Assembly: GCF_011777495.1 (NCBI RefSeq)
Contig: NZ_JAATJS010000001.1
Coordinates: 806,001-870,000 of the forward strand
DNA length: 64,000 bases
Direction of reading: 5' to 3'
Source: Microvirga terricola
GTDB lineage: Bacteria; Pseudomonadota; Alphaproteobacteria; Rhizobiales; Beijerinckiaceae
The notes under the pieces were generated by a model. It saw only the letters and a list, made by a program, of their open reading frames with translations. It was not told the origin of the DNA and did not search any database. Shown here piece by piece: positions 8,421 through 17,422 of the stretch. The number at the start of each line of letters is the position of its first letter. Position 1 is the first letter of the stretch. A program made the translations under genes and the position numbers.

Positions 8421-9497
8421 TCATTCTTTCCCAAAATCCCCCAACCGATCCTCGACATAGAAGCGCAGCACCGCGACCCGTCCGATGGCGACGAGCGGGG
8501 TGGCCAGCGCCATACCGATGACGCCGAAGAGGGATCCGAAGATCATGATGGCGACGAGAGTCCAGGCTGGGGCCAGTTGCAGCGCCTCGCGGTGGACGAG
8601 GGGGCCGATGACGTAGCCGTCGAGGTTCTGGATCAGGAAATAAACCACCATCGCCCACACGAGCACCGATGTGCCAAGCGGCATCGCCACGAGCGCGACA
8701 GGGATACCGGCGACGATCGGCCCGATATAGGGCACGAAGTTCGACAGCCCGGCCTGAAGCGCGAGCAGGAAGGCGCCGGGGAGGCCCACCCAATAGAGCG
8801 CAAGCCACATGGTAAGCACCACCAGCGTCACGCGCACGAGCTGGCCGAGCAGCCACCCGCGTAGCACGAGCCCCATCTCGTTCATCACCTGCCGCACGCG
8901 CCCCCGCGCGGGGAGCGGGACCAGGCGGATGATGCCTTCGCGATAAGCCGCCGGATCGGCCGCGAAGAAGAGGCCGAGGCACAGGATCACCACGGTGTTG
9001 ACCAGAAGCCCCGAGGCCGTGCCGAGCGCCAGTTGCACATGCCCGAAAAGTTGAGTCGGATCGGGCAGCAGGCGGGAGAAGTCGCGCCCGCCTTCAGGGC
9101 CCAGCAGATCGATGCCGAACGCGGTGAGGCGGTGCTGCAGCACATCGAGCTGCGCATCCATGACAGTGATCAGGAAGCGCGCCTGTTGCGGGATCTGACC
9201 GATGCCGCGGCTGATAGCGAAGCCAAGCACGACTGCCAGGATCAGGCCGACAGCGGTCAGACGCCAGACACGCCGCACGCGGAGGATGAGGCCAAGCCCG
9301 TGCGCGCAGGCATCGAGGAAGGACGCGACAAGCACGCCGGCAAAGATCAGAAGCACGCTCCCCGCGTTCATCCAGATCAGCGCGAGGCTCAGCCCCACGG
9401 CCATGACGGTGAAGACCACGGCCAAAATGCTTCGCCGTGGTGGCGGCTTGCTGTGCATCGGGTCCAAAGGCGCCGGAAACAGGCCTTCCGTCCTCAT
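8421..9497 (-). CDS. AI-2E (PerM) family permease
   Basis: A 358-residue membrane protein of the AI-2 exporter/PerM family. It has two N-terminal hydrophobic segments, a further one near residue 55, a soluble stretch (about residues 75-135), and a C-terminal bundle. That bundle contains the family segment NFVPYIGPIVAGIPVALVAM and the terminal DGYVIGPLVHREALQLAP. Three in-frame starts exist: 9554, 9497 and 9458. I favour 9497, which has GGGA upstream, but the evidence is weak. The substrate is not determined; family members have been linked to autoinducer-2 or ion export. Confidence 0.82.
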   Translation of the reverse strand: MRTEGLFPAPLDPMHSKPPPRRSILAVVFTVMAVGLSLALIWMNAGSVLLIFAGVLVASFLDACAHGLGLILRVRRVWRLTAVGLILAVVLGFAISRGIGQIPQQARFLITVMDAQLDVLQHRLTAFGIDLLGPEGGRDFSRLLPDPTQLFGHVQLALGTASGLLVNTVVILCLGLFFAADPAAYREGIIRLVPLPARGRVRQVMNEMGLVLRGWLLGQLVRVTLVVLTMWLALYWVGLPGAFLLALQAGLSNFVPYIGPIVAGIPVALVAMPLGTSVLVWAMVVYFLIQNLDGYVIGPLVHREALQLAPAWTLVAIMIFGSLFGVIGMALATPLVAIGRVAVLRFYVEDRLGDFGKE

Positions 9498-9613
9498 CGC
9501 TGCGATCCCATGCGAGCCACGCGCCGGGAGGCCCCGGCGGGATCGGGCGATCATACCATCATCGGAAGGGGTATGGCCTTAAACCTTAAGCCGCGCCACC
9601 GAGCGCTCCTGGG

Positions 9614-9835
9614 TTAGTAATGCGGCGGCGGGGGCTCCTTGTGTGGAAGAAGGCCCGCGTTCTCCTCGGCCTCTTTCACGCGGTCGCGAAGAATGGCCAA
9701 GTGACGGGTCAGGGCGTCGATCTGCTTCCACTGGGCGGTGACGGTCTTGTTCAGATCGTCGATGGTTGCTTCCTGATGGGTGAGACGCATTTCCAGCTGG
9801 TCAATGCGGTCACTGAGAGCTTCGGTATCAGTCAT
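9614..9835 (-). CDS. slyX: SlyX family coiled-coil protein
   Basis: A 73-residue protein. Residues 5-60 form a continuous coiled coil ([20 protein letters not shown]), and the tail is proline-rich ([12 protein letters not shown]), as is typical of SlyX. The family's molecular role is not established. Its start overlaps the trhO stop by 8 bp, so it is likely translated from the trhO transcript. Confidence 0.88.
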   Translation of the reverse strand: MTDTEALSDRIDQLEMRLTHQEATIDDLNKTVTAQWKQIDALTRHLAILRDRVKEAEENAGLLPHKEPPPPHY

Positions 9836-10595
9836 CGGAACGGGTCTCCCCCGGACTTGAGAGATTGGCGCGCTCCACGAGCCCGTGGCTCAGTGACGTC
9901 CGCTCATCGAAGACGAAGCACTCACCGCGCCAGCGGCTCTCGGTCTCCGGAACCTCTTCCAGATACTTCAGAATGCCGCCTTTAAGGTGAAAAACCTCCT
10001 CAAAACCTTGCGAGAGCATGTAGGAACTCGCCTTCTCGCAACGGATGCCGCCGGTGCAGAACATGGCGACCTTCTTGTGCTTTTGGGGGTTGAGCTTCTG
10101 GCGTACGAAATCCTTGAACTCGCTGAAGCGCGTTGTTTTGGGGTCGATAGCGCCAACGAAGGTGCCCATCTCGACCTCGAAGGCGTTGCGCGTGTCAATC
10201 AGCACCAGATTGGGCGCCTCGATCAGCTTGTTCCAATCCGCCGCATCGACATAAGTGCCGACCGTTTTGGTGGGATCGGTCTGCGGGTCGCCGAGGGTGA
10301 CGATCTCTTTTTTCAGGCGGATCTTGAGGCGCTGAAACGGCATCTCGACGGCGGTCGAGAACTTAAGCTCGAGATTATCGAGACGGCCTCCGAATAGGCT
10401 GCCATGACGCAGTTCCTCTACCAGCGCATCGATGGCGTCGCCTGTTCCGGCGACGGTACCGTTGATGCCTTCTTCGGCAAGCAGAAGCGTGCCCTTGATC
10501 CTCAGGGCCGAGCAGATCTCGCGCAGCGGCCCCTGCAGGTCGCGGAAGTCCGGCAATGATGCGAATTGATAGAGAGCGGCGACTTTGTATGTCAT
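9828..10595 (-). CDS. trhO: tRNA uridine-34 hydroxylase TrhO (UPF0176)
   Basis: A 255-residue rhodanese-like enzyme that hydroxylates U34 of certain tRNAs, giving ho5U, the precursor of cmo5U/mo5U. An N-terminal acylphosphatase-like domain ([13 protein letters not shown] near residue 40) precedes the rhodanese domain. The active-site loop is [12 protein letters not shown], with the catalytic Cys in CTGGIRC. The length matches the family. The start is an ATG at 10595. It overlaps slyX by 8 bp and follows the inositol operon on the same strand, separated from it by a hairpin. Confidence 0.93.
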   Translation of the reverse strand: MTYKVAALYQFASLPDFRDLQGPLREICSALRIKGTLLLAEEGINGTVAGTGDAIDALVEELRHGSLFGGRLDNLELKFSTAVEMPFQRLKIRLKKEIVTLGDPQTDPTKTVGTYVDAADWNKLIEAPNLVLIDTRNAFEVEMGTFVGAIDPKTTRFSEFKDFVRQKLNPQKHKKVAMFCTGGIRCEKASSYMLSQGFEEVFHLKGGILKYLEEVPETESRWRGECFVFDERTSLSHGLVERANLSSPGETRSDD

Positions 10596-10612
10596 GACCG
10601 TGGTCTATCAGT

Positions 10613-10638
10613 CGGACGGGCGATGGAAAACCCGTCCG
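10613..10638 (-). terminator. Hairpin after the iol operon
   Basis: An 8-bp perfect stem CGGACGGG / CCCGTCCG with a 10-nt loop, between the iolB stop and the trhO start. There is no T-run after it, so it may terminate weakly or only stabilise the iol mRNA 3' end. Confidence 0.45.
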
Positions 10639-10656
10639 TTCGGTCATTGATGTCGC

Positions 10657-11454
10657 TTATTTCAGCATCCACTCATGCGCCGGATCGTTGTGGAACTTCC
10701 AGATCCGCTTCGGGCCAGCCATGACGTTGAGATAGTAAAGTTCGTAGCCGTGCGGCGCGCCGACGGGGTGGTAGCCCTTGGGCACCAGCACTACGTCGCC
10801 GTCGCTGGCGGCGAGCGTCTCGTCGAGCGAGCGGTCGTCGGTATAGACCCGCTGCAGCGCGTAGCCGGAAGGCGGGTTGAGCCGGTGGTAGTAGGTTTCT
10901 TCGAGTAGGGACTCGTTAGGCAGCGCGTCGCGGTCGTGCTTGTGGGGCGGATAGCTCGACCAATGGCCCGGGGGCGTGATGACCTCGACCACCAGAAGGC
11001 TCTCTGCCGGTTCCGTCTCGGGCAGGATGTTGCGGACGTGACGGGTATTGGTGCCCTTGCCGCGGGTTTCCTGGCCGACCTGATCCGGGCGGATGACGCG
11101 TGCGGGCAGCTTGCCCTCGCCCGGCGCGGTGCAGACGCCGATCTCGCAATCGGTCTCGGCCTTCAGCGCCCATTCGGAGCGGGCGGGCGCATAGAGCGAC
11201 CACGGATCGGGCTCGAACGGCGAGGCGCGGCCGCCGATGATGCCGAAATCTTTGCCCCCCGCCGCCACATGCGCCTTGCCGGCGAGCATGACGATGCAGG
11301 CCTCCCGGTCGCCCGTCTGCTGTTTCAGGCTTTGCCCGCTTTTCAGCCGGTAGACCTCGAAGCCGACATAAGTCCACTCGGCCGAGGCCGGCGTGACGGC
11401 ATGGATGCGCCCATTCGCATCCGGCTTCGAGGGTTTGACCAGGAGGTTCGACAT
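10657..11454 (-). CDS. iolB: 5-deoxy-glucuronate isomerase
   Basis: A 265-residue cupin-fold isomerase that converts 5-deoxy-glucuronate to 2-deoxy-5-keto-gluconate in myo-inositol catabolism. The cupin metal motif is seen around PPGHWSSYPPHKHDRDALPNE, and the C-terminal repeat includes VLVPKGYHPVGAPHGYELYY. The ATG at 11454 follows an in-frame GTG at 11457, and AAGGGA upstream would serve either. It is the last gene of the iolC-(membrane protein)-iolD-iolE-iolB run, 14 bp after iolE. Confidence 0.95.
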   Translation of the reverse strand: MSNLLVKPSKPDANGRIHAVTPASAEWTYVGFEVYRLKSGQSLKQQTGDREACIVMLAGKAHVAAGGKDFGIIGGRASPFEPDPWSLYAPARSEWALKAETDCEIGVCTAPGEGKLPARVIRPDQVGQETRGKGTNTRHVRNILPETEPAESLLVVEVITPPGHWSSYPPHKHDRDALPNESLLEETYYHRLNPPSGYALQRVYTDDRSLDETLAASDGDVVLVPKGYHPVGAPHGYELYYLNVMAGPKRIWKFHNDPAHEWMLK

Positions 11455-11468
11455 CACCGTTTTGTCCC

Positions 11469-12353
11469 TTAGCGGAGGCCGGCTTCCTTCAGGAAGCGGG
11501 TGAGGTTGGCATAGCCCATCTTGGCATAGGTGAGTGGATGCGCCTTTTTGGGGTCCTGCTCGGCCTCGATGACGACCCAGCCGCTATAGCCCGGCAGTTC
11601 CTTGAACACCGAGACGAAATCCACCATGCCGTCGCCCGGCACCGTGTAGACACCCTCGAGGACGGAATCGAGGAAGCTCCAGTTGCCCGCCTTCGACTTT
11701 TCCATCACGCTCTTGCGTACGTCCTTGGTGTGCACGTGGCTGATGCGGCTCTTGTAGCGACGCGCCAGCGCCGCCGGGTTCGCGCCGCCCCAGGTGGCGT
11801 GGCCCGTGTCGAGCAGCAGATGCGCGGCTTCACCGGTCGAGGCCATGAAGGCATCGATGTCGGCTTCCGATTCCACGATGGTGCCCATGTGGTGGTGATA
11901 GACGAGGCGCACGCCCTCCTTCAGGGTCGCTTCCGCCACCTGCGTGACGCGGCGGCCGTATTCGGCCCAGTCGCCTGCCTTCATCACCGGGCGCTGCGAC
12001 AGTGGCTTCGAGCGGTCGCCGTGAATGGCGTTCGACGTTTCCGCGAACACGAGCACGTTCGAGCCCATCGCCTTCAACAGGTCGAGATGCGCGCGCAGGT
12101 GCTTCATCTCGGTGTCGGCATCACGCTTCAACAGCTCGGCGGAGTACCAGCCGGAGACGCAAGCCATCCCGAAGGGCGCGAGCGCCTTCTTCAGAGCCTC
12201 CGGCTCGCGCGGGAACTTGTTGCCGAGTTCCATGCCCTCGAAGCCAGCTTCCTTGGCTTCCGCCAGGCAGACCTCGAGCGGCGTCTCGCCGCCGAGTTCG
12301 AGCATGTCGTCGTTGGACCAGCCGATAGGATTCGCCCCGATGCGGATCGTCAT
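11469..12353 (-). CDS. iolE: myo-inosose-2 dehydratase
   Basis: A 294-residue TIM-barrel (xylose isomerase-like AP endonuclease 2 fold) enzyme that dehydrates scyllo-inosose to 3D-trihydroxycyclohexane-1,2-dione. It starts with MTIRIGANPIGWSNDDM, the typical IolE N-terminus. Metal-ligand regions include YHHHMGTIVE, LLDTGHATWGG and SHVHTKDV, and VIEAEQDPKK closes the barrel. A purine-rich GAGAGAG stretch precedes the start. It lies 29 bp downstream of iolD and 14 bp before iolB. Confidence 0.96.
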   Translation of the reverse strand: MTIRIGANPIGWSNDDMLELGGETPLEVCLAEAKEAGFEGMELGNKFPREPEALKKALAPFGMACVSGWYSAELLKRDADTEMKHLRAHLDLLKAMGSNVLVFAETSNAIHGDRSKPLSQRPVMKAGDWAEYGRRVTQVAEATLKEGVRLVYHHHMGTIVESEADIDAFMASTGEAAHLLLDTGHATWGGANPAALARRYKSRISHVHTKDVRKSVMEKSKAGNWSFLDSVLEGVYTVPGDGMVDFVSVFKELPGYSGWVVIEAEQDPKKAHPLTYAKMGYANLTRFLKEAGLR

Positions 12354-12382
12354 GTTTTTTCTCTCTCTTCTTTCGTTCCTGA

Positions 12383-14230
12383 TCAGTCGCCCACGCGCTG
12401 CGCGGTAAGCGCATTCTCATACTTCTTGCGCGCGGTGTTGACTTCCGCGCGGGCTGAAACTTCCGGCACCGCCACGTCCCACCAATGGCCGCCGGCGTCA
12501 GTGGAAATCAACGGATCGGTGTCGATCACGATAACCGTGCTGCGCGTGGCCTCGCGCGCCTTCTTCAACGCGTCTTCCAATTCCGCGATGCCCTTCACCT
12601 TCACCGCCTGCGCGCCGAGCGCGGCTGCATGCGCGGCGAAGTCGACATCCGGCAGGGTGACGTGGTTCGTGTGCTGCAACAGGTTGTTGAAGCTCTCCGA
12701 GCCCGTCGCCCGTTGCAGGCGGTTGATGCAGCCGTAACCCCGATTGTCGAGCAGAACCACGGTGAGCTTGTGGCCGAGCATCACGGAGGTAGCAAGCTCG
12801 GAATTCATCATGAGATACGAGCCATCGCCCACCATCACGATCACTTCGCGCGACGGATCGGCCATCTTCACGCCAAGGCCGCCCGCGATCTCGTAGCCCA
12901 TGCAGGAATAGCCGTATTCCATGTGGTAGCCGAGCGCCGTTCTGGCCTGCCAATGCTTGTGCAACTCGCCCGGCAGGCCGCCGGCGGCGCAGACCACCAC
13001 ATCGGTCGGCGCTGAGGTGCGCTGCACCGCGCCGATCACCTGCGCGTCAGAGGGAAGCTTGTCATTGGTGGCGTCGGTATAGCGCGCGGAGGCCGCGAAC
13101 CAGCAGGCCTTCTCATCGCGTGCCTTTGTGGTCCAGGCCTCGGGCGCTTTCCAGCCCTGGAGCGCCGCGCTCAATTCCTCAAGACCAACCTTGGCGTCGG
13201 CGACGAGCGGCAGCGCGTTGTGCTTCGTCGCGTCGAAGGTCTGCACATTGAGGCCGACGATGCGGCGGCTGGGGTTCTTGAACAGCGCCCACGAGCCGGT
13301 GGTGAAATCCTGCAAGCGCGTGCCGACGGCAATCACCACATCTGCCTCTTCGGCAAGTGCGTTCGCCGCGCCCGTGCCGGTGACGCCGATAGAGCCGAGG
13401 CAGGCCGGATCGTCATGAGCAAGGCTCGACTTGCCGGCTTGCGTCTCGCCCACGGCAAGGCCGTGCTTCGCGGCAAAGGCGGAGAGAACCTTTTCCGCGC
13501 CGGAATAGAGCACGCCGCCGCCCGCCACGATGAAGGGCTTTTTCGCGTTGCGGATCAGTTCGACTGCTTTTGCCAGTTCATCGGCATCGGGGCGGATGCG
13601 GCGCGGCTTCCAGATTTTCTCCGCAAAGAAGCTTTCGGGATAATCGTAGGCTTCGGCCTGCGCATCCTGACAGAGCGCGAGCGTCACCGGGCCGCATTCG
13701 GCGGGATCGGTGAGCAAGGTCATGGCGCGCTGAAGCGCGGGGATGATCTGCTCGGGGCGCGCGATGCGGTCGAAATAGCGCGAGACGGGGCGGAAGCAGT
13801 CGTTGGCCGACACCGTGCCGTCCGCGAAACTCTCGATCTGCTGCAACACCGGATCGGGCTTGCGGTTGGCGAAAACATCGCCGGGCAGAAGCAGGACGGG
13901 TAAGCGGTTCACATGCGCGACGGCCGCCGCCGTCACCATGTTCGTCGCGCCGGGGCCGATGGACGTAGTGCAAGCCATCATGCGCCGCCGCCGCGAGGCC
14001 TTGGCGAAGGCAATCGCCGCATGCGCCATGCCCTGTTCGTTGTGCGCGCGATAGGTCGGCAGCTTGTCACGCACGCCGTGCAGCGCCTCGCCTATTCCCG
14101 CCACGTTGCCGTGGCCGAAAATGGCCCACATACCGGCGAAAAGCGGCAGGATCTCGCCGTCGATCTCGGTCTTCTGCGCGGCCAGGAACCGGGCGACGGC
14201 CTGGGCCATGGTAAGGCGGATGGTGCTCAT
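12383..14230 (-). CDS. iolD: 3D-(3,5/4)-trihydroxycyclohexane-1,2-dione acylhydrolase
   Basis: A 615-residue thiamine-diphosphate enzyme that opens the inositol-derived ring to 5-deoxy-glucuronate. The N-terminal pyrimidine-binding domain has the activating Glu region RAHNEQGMAHAAI. The central Rossmann-like domain is about residues 210-340. The C-terminal ThDP motif is VGDGSYLMMN with the partner NRGYG. The start was set at MSTIRLTM (14230), because its ATG overlaps the stop of the upstream membrane-protein gene (ATGA). The in-frame lead to 14311 is not family-like. Confidence 0.95.
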   Translation of the reverse strand: MSTIRLTMAQAVARFLAAQKTEIDGEILPLFAGMWAIFGHGNVAGIGEALHGVRDKLPTYRAHNEQGMAHAAIAFAKASRRRRMMACTTSIGPGATNMVTAAAVAHVNRLPVLLLPGDVFANRKPDPVLQQIESFADGTVSANDCFRPVSRYFDRIARPEQIIPALQRAMTLLTDPAECGPVTLALCQDAQAEAYDYPESFFAEKIWKPRRIRPDADELAKAVELIRNAKKPFIVAGGGVLYSGAEKVLSAFAAKHGLAVGETQAGKSSLAHDDPACLGSIGVTGTGAANALAEEADVVIAVGTRLQDFTTGSWALFKNPSRRIVGLNVQTFDATKHNALPLVADAKVGLEELSAALQGWKAPEAWTTKARDEKACWFAASARYTDATNDKLPSDAQVIGAVQRTSAPTDVVVCAAGGLPGELHKHWQARTALGYHMEYGYSCMGYEIAGGLGVKMADPSREVIVMVGDGSYLMMNSELATSVMLGHKLTVVLLDNRGYGCINRLQRATGSESFNNLLQHTNHVTLPDVDFAAHAAALGAQAVKVKGIAELEDALKKAREATRSTVIVIDTDPLISTDAGGHWWDVAVPEVSARAEVNTARKKYENALTAQRVGD

Positions 14231-15345
14231 GCGTGCTCCATGCGGGTCGCGGCATCCGCATGTGGCGGACGCAGTTTCTTGAGGGATACCGGAAGCAAGT
14301 TCGTCATCCACGCCGACAGGACGGCGCGGTGCTTATGGAGGAAGAGGCCGGTGGCGATGATGGCGATGCCGATCAGCGACAGGGCGAAGGGAAACAGGAG
14401 CGAGTCCTTGAACACCTTGTCCGCCAGATGGCCGAGATAGATCGAAACGCCGATGGTTCCGAACACCGCGTAAGCCCGCCGCATCAGGAAGACGGAGAGG
14501 AAAATGAGCGCCACGTTGATGAGGCAATAGATGGCCTTCGCAACTTCGTTTGAACTATCGGAGGCTGTCAGCGCGCCCCAGAATGCGAGGAGACCGCTCA
14601 GGTAAAGCCAGAACGCGAAATCGCGCTTCTGATCGCGCTTGAGGTCAACGAACCATGCGGCGCAGAGAACGATCAGGCCGAAGATCATGGAAACGATGCG
14701 CCGCGCCTTCCACGATCCCGCCCAGCCCAGGTCATGCCCCTGAAGGATCCAAGGCGTCAGGTCCATCGACATGAACCACAATGCGACTGCGATCACCGCG
14801 ACGATGAAGGGAAAGGGATAGAAGCGAAGGGCAATGAGGCCGGCAAAGACGGTTGCGATTTCCATCGGCAACCAGCTGCTCTTCACCCAGACATAGAAAT
14901 CGCGATAGCGGCCCGGCGCGCCCGCGTCATCCCAAAGACCATAGGCCTCCTGGAGGCCGTAGACGGCGAGAGGAATCATCGCGACGGCGACCGCGATCAT
15001 CAATCCGCCGGGCGTCTCGAGGGAGCGGCGATACCAGAGATAATGACCGGCGATCACGAAGAGCACCGCGTAGATCAGCGCGGTCAGGGTCAGCGCCTTT
15101 CCACCCATCTGCTCGAAGGCAAGCGTCGAGAACAGGCCCATGGCGCCCATGACGATGAGCGCCCCGGCGTACCAGAGCAGGTGAACGAGATCGAAGCGGA
15201 CAGGTTGAGTAGGTGCCGGCGCAATGCCTGTGCCCTGCGCTGTCCCACGGCGCGCGCGCAACACGGTGAGCAACCCTTCAAGCTGTTCCTCGCGCAGCGC
15301 CACCGCGCGTCCGGCTTCTCTGACGTCGTTTTCCGTGAACGACAT
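14227..15345 (-). CDS. Polytopic membrane protein inside the iol operon (DUF2157-like)
   Basis: A 372-residue protein with a soluble N-terminal helix (LREEQLEGLLTVLRARR) and about ten hydrophobic segments from residue 50 to 350. The arrangement resembles DUF2157-type membrane proteins, whose role is unknown. No transporter signature is visible. It lies 12 bp after iolC, and its stop overlaps the iolD start by 4 bp (ATGA), so it is translated with the inositol enzymes. Codon use fits the neighbours. Whether it has a part in inositol metabolism is an open question. Confidence 0.85.
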   Translation of the reverse strand: MSFTENDVREAGRAVALREEQLEGLLTVLRARRGTAQGTGIAPAPTQPVRFDLVHLLWYAGALIVMGAMGLFSTLAFEQMGGKALTLTALIYAVLFVIAGHYLWYRRSLETPGGLMIAVAVAMIPLAVYGLQEAYGLWDDAGAPGRYRDFYVWVKSSWLPMEIATVFAGLIALRFYPFPFIVAVIAVALWFMSMDLTPWILQGHDLGWAGSWKARRIVSMIFGLIVLCAAWFVDLKRDQKRDFAFWLYLSGLLAFWGALTASDSSNEVAKAIYCLINVALIFLSVFLMRRAYAVFGTIGVSIYLGHLADKVFKDSLLFPFALSLIGIAIIATGLFLHKHRAVLSAWMTNLLPVSLKKLRPPHADAATRMEHA

Positions 15346-15357
15346 GGCGTTCCCCCG

Positions 15358-17271
15358 TTATGCGGCCTTCGACCGCCCCGCCACACGTTGCCATGAATCG
15401 ACGAGGCGTTGGAAGCGGCCTGCCATGTCCGCGATGGCGGCCTCGTCCGAAATCTCGCCCTTCAGCCAACGGCGCGCGGCATCGTTGAAGATCGTGCGGC
15501 CGACCGCAAAGCCCTTGACCTGCTTCTCGCTGGCAGCGGCGGCGAAGGCCGCCTCCAGCTCGTCTTCCGGCGCTTCGAGACCCAAGAGCACGATGCCCCG
15601 ACAATAGGGGTCGTTCTTCGAGATCACATCGCCCACCGCGTGCCAAGCGGCGACATCCTTCTGCGGCTCGAGTTTCCACCAATCGGGCTTGATGCCGAGA
15701 TCGTAGAGGCGCTGCATGACGATTGCGACGGTGTCGGTCTTCAAAGGCCCGTTCTTGCCCGCGATGATTTCGACGAGCAATTCGCGGCCGACCCGCTGCG
15801 CGGCGTCATAGAGGCGCAGCAACTCCCGTTCCTGGTGCGCCTTCATTTCGGGCGCATCGTCGGGGTGGTAGAAGCATAGGCACTTGATGGTGTGGCCGAC
15901 GGGCCATTCCAGAAGCTTACCCGCCAAGCTGCCGCCGCCCTCGAAGTCGAGCGGGCGCGAACCGGGCAGCTCCACCGGACGGCCGATCCAGAACGGGTGA
16001 TCGGCGGCACGGAAAAGCGCTTCGCGGCCATAGGTGCCGTCGAGGAGCATGCCAAAACCTTCGCGGCCATTGGCGACCTTCGCGGCCGCTTTGACGGCGA
16101 GCACCTTGAAGGCGGGAATGCGGTCGATGGAGGCGCCGACCTCCTTCGCCATCGCTTCCATCTGCATGCGATGGTCGATGGCGAAGGCCATGAGCGTGTT
16201 GGGGCTCGGACGACGGGTTGTGGCCCAGTGGATATGATTGATGTCCTGGTCGAACCGCAGCGCCTTGTGGCGGCTGCCGGCTTTCAGGAAGTGCTGCAAT
16301 TCCGGGAAGGTCGGAATTTCGGGCGAGCAGAGGAGGCGCGACACCGCGAAAGCGCCGCTGGCATTGGCATAGGCGCAGCAGGTTTCGAGCTTCTCAGCCC
16401 TCAGCCAGCCGCGCAGGAAGCCGGAAAGGAAGGCATCGCCCGCGCCGAGCACGTTATAAACCTCGACCGGGAAGCCCGGCCCCTTCACGCCCTTGTCGAG
16501 GGAATCGGGGATCTCGGCCGGGAACACCACACAACCCATCGGTCCGCGCTTGCAGACGATGGTGGCAGTTGAATGCGCGCGGATGTTGCGGATCGCGGTG
16601 AGCGTGTCCTCCGACCCGCCGGCGATGTGGAGCTCCTCCTCTGTACCGACGATGAGATCGCACTGGCTCAAAATGGGCTTGAGGTGTTCCGTCACCGAAT
16701 CGGAGCGGACATAGCGGGATTCGCCCGCGCCGTGGCCCAGCAGGCCCCAAAGGTTCGGGCGGTAATCGACGTCGAAGATCACCTTGCGGCCATGGGCCTT
16801 GGCGATGCGGATCGCCTTTTTCTGCGCGGCGGCGGTATTTTCGCGGGAAAAGTGGGTGCCGGTCACGACGATTGCCGAGGACGAGGCGATGAAGCCCTCG
16901 TCGATGTCGTCTTCCGTCAGCGCCATGTCAGCGCAGTTGTCGCGATAGAAGATCAGCGGGAAGGAGTGCTCGTCCCGCACACCGAGAATCACGAGCGCGG
17001 TCAGGCGCTGCCTGTCGGTGACGATCCCCTGCGTCGCCACCCCCTCGCGCTCCATCTGCTCGCGGATGAAGCGGCCCATGGCCTCGTCGCCCACGCGTGT
17101 GATGAGGCCGGATTTCAGCCCGAGCCGGGCGGTGCCGATGGCAATGTTGGCCGGGCAGCCGCCCACGGCCTTGGAGAAGGAGGCCATGTCCTCCAGACGT
17201 CCGCCGACCTGCTGGCCGTACAAATCGACCGAGGCGCGGCCGATGGTGATCACATCCAGGGTCGGCGTCAT
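15358..17271 (-). CDS. iolC: 5-dehydro-2-deoxygluconokinase fused to DUF2090 aldolase-like domain
   Basis: A 637-residue fusion. Residues 1 to about 330 are a PfkB-family kinase, phosphorylating 2-deoxy-5-keto-gluconate. The first PfkB signature region is GGCPANIAIGTARLG and the second is NVLGAGDAFLSGFLRG, with the catalytic Asp. Residues about 340-637 form a DUF2090 domain (LMAFAIDHRMQMEAM, WWKLEPQKD), predicted to be a TIM barrel related to IolJ-type aldolase. The fusion is known from other rhizobial-type iol loci. The ATG at 17271 has a strong AGGAGGAA site. It is divergent from iolG behind two operator-like repeats. Confidence 0.95.
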   Translation of the reverse strand: MTPTLDVITIGRASVDLYGQQVGGRLEDMASFSKAVGGCPANIAIGTARLGLKSGLITRVGDEAMGRFIREQMEREGVATQGIVTDRQRLTALVILGVRDEHSFPLIFYRDNCADMALTEDDIDEGFIASSSAIVVTGTHFSRENTAAAQKKAIRIAKAHGRKVIFDVDYRPNLWGLLGHGAGESRYVRSDSVTEHLKPILSQCDLIVGTEEELHIAGGSEDTLTAIRNIRAHSTATIVCKRGPMGCVVFPAEIPDSLDKGVKGPGFPVEVYNVLGAGDAFLSGFLRGWLRAEKLETCCAYANASGAFAVSRLLCSPEIPTFPELQHFLKAGSRHKALRFDQDINHIHWATTRRPSPNTLMAFAIDHRMQMEAMAKEVGASIDRIPAFKVLAVKAAAKVANGREGFGMLLDGTYGREALFRAADHPFWIGRPVELPGSRPLDFEGGGSLAGKLLEWPVGHTIKCLCFYHPDDAPEMKAHQERELLRLYDAAQRVGRELLVEIIAGKNGPLKTDTVAIVMQRLYDLGIKPDWWKLEPQKDVAAWHAVGDVISKNDPYCRGIVLLGLEAPEDELEAAFAAAASEKQVKGFAVGRTIFNDAARRWLKGEISDEAAIADMAGRFQRLVDSWQRVAGRSKAA

Positions 17272-17339
17272 GCTATTCCTCCTGCCTGCGAAGCCGTCAC
17301 GAGGCCGGCCTCAAGCCTTATCACGGCCCTTGCAGCTAT

Positions 17340-17354
17340 AGAACGTTTATTCTA
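17340..17354. promoter_or_regulatory. Candidate IolR operator 1 (iolC side)
   Basis: AGAACGTTTATTCTA contains the dyad GAA-N6-TTC with outer T-A pairs; read on the minus strand it ends in CGTTCTA. It is 68 bp upstream of iolC and exactly 30 bp centre-to-centre from the next candidate. It resembles the IolR motif as I recall it from rhizobia (GGAA-N6-TTCC type). Confidence 0.55.
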
Positions 17355-17369
17355 TTACCATCTTGGGCT

Positions 17370-17384
17370 GGAACATCAATTCCA
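17370..17384. promoter_or_regulatory. Candidate IolR operator 2 (iolG side)
   Basis: GGAACATCAATTCCA is a perfect GGAA-N6-TTCC dyad, 38 bp before the iolG start codon. It is paired with the site at 17340 at 30-bp centre spacing in the iolC-iolG divergent region. Confidence 0.6.
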
Positions 17385-17422
17385 AAATTTTGCCGAGCCG
17401 GCAAAATAACCTCGGGGGAAAC

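Noticed and set aside
11538..12737. Plus-strand open frame of about 400 codons across iolE and iolD
   Set aside because: Antisense to two well-supported iol genes.
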